From NCBI RefSeq assembly GCF_003609775.1, contig NZ_AP018049.1:1364001-1428000 (forward strand): a DNA stretch of 64,000 nucleotides, read 5' to 3'. This DNA comes from Prevotella melaninogenica. Its GTDB lineage: Bacteria; Bacteroidota; Bacteroidia; Bacteroidales; Bacteroidaceae. Shown piece by piece: positions 63,995 to 64,000 of this stretch. The notes under the pieces are model-generated. The model ran no database searches, was not told the origin of the DNA, and saw only the letters and a program-made list of their open reading frames with translations. A program made the translations under genes and the position numbers. How positions within the stretch are numbered: position 1 is the stretch's first letter; each line of letters begins with the position of its first letter.

Positions 63995-64000
63995 ATAAAG

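Overview
The window looks like chromosome of an oral-type Prevotella or a close relative (Bacteroidota). The genus call is an inference. It rests on moderate-to-low GC, promoters of the Bacteroidota form (TTTG, about 20 bp, then TAnnTTTG), a SusC/SusD pair, an OstA-like/SurA-like outer-membrane block, an HU-like protein with an acidic tail, a RluB-type pseudouridine synthase with a Gly/Tyr/Arg/Gln-rich N-terminus, and a DUF3316 protein. No phage, insertion sequence, CRISPR array or rRNA was seen.

Layout. 1-3100: the 3' end of a topoisomerase subunit A gene, then secreted proteins (DUF3316, S41 protease lipoprotein, small exported protein). 3390-6352: tRNA-Leu, a small outer-membrane barrel, an HU-like protein and two near-identical tRNA-Val genes. 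6510-11074: purB, an rRNA pseudouridine synthase and asnS. 11178-19671: a papain-like lipoprotein with no usual start codon, a small barrel, a Tyr/Gly-repeat membrane protein, and an operon of SusC, SusD and a TlpA-like thioredoxin. 20427-25294: tcdA, cvfB-like, lolD-like and a CPA2 antiporter. 26035-31325: asd, a small FMN-binding protein, a fused lipoate ligase/lipoyl synthase, and an OmpA protein. 32446-35179: an unrecognised three-gene cassette. 35659-44286: guaB, two parvulin proteins, OstA-like, a small membrane protein and mutL, nearly gapless. 44619-52188: Dps, a higBA-type toxin-antitoxin pair, recQ, and tig-clpP-clpX. 52675-57347: lptB-like, a predicted T9SS cargo protein, and an mlaE/mlaF pair. 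57612-62474: DUF177, rpmF and fabH, then era, der and a lipoprotein. 62828-63994: a sensor histidine kinase.

The most striking feature is the intergenic DNA, a mosaic of dispersed palindromic repeats. I could separate: (i) head-to-tail units of exactly 22 bp containing TCCGCAC...GTGCGGA at five loci; (ii) units of 22 bp around TCATGAAAATAAATATTT at three loci; (iii) 9-bp units of the ATTAGCCTT/ATTGGGCTA type at five loci; (iv) 85-100 bp elements with TTTGCTGTCATT ends at four loci; (v) a diffuse 410-490 bp element at two loci; (vi) a GTCTTTGTAAC hairpin element at two loci; (vii) CTCCCC/GGGGAG palindromes at about eight loci, two of which reach into coding sequence; and (viii) an identical 12-bp-stem hairpin at two loci.

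The best candidate for an undescribed protein system is the cassette at 32446-35179. Its genes overlap or nearly touch, and its central protein carries a Gly/Ala-rich membrane-type segment reminiscent of secreted effector proteins. Its function is unknown from sequence alone.
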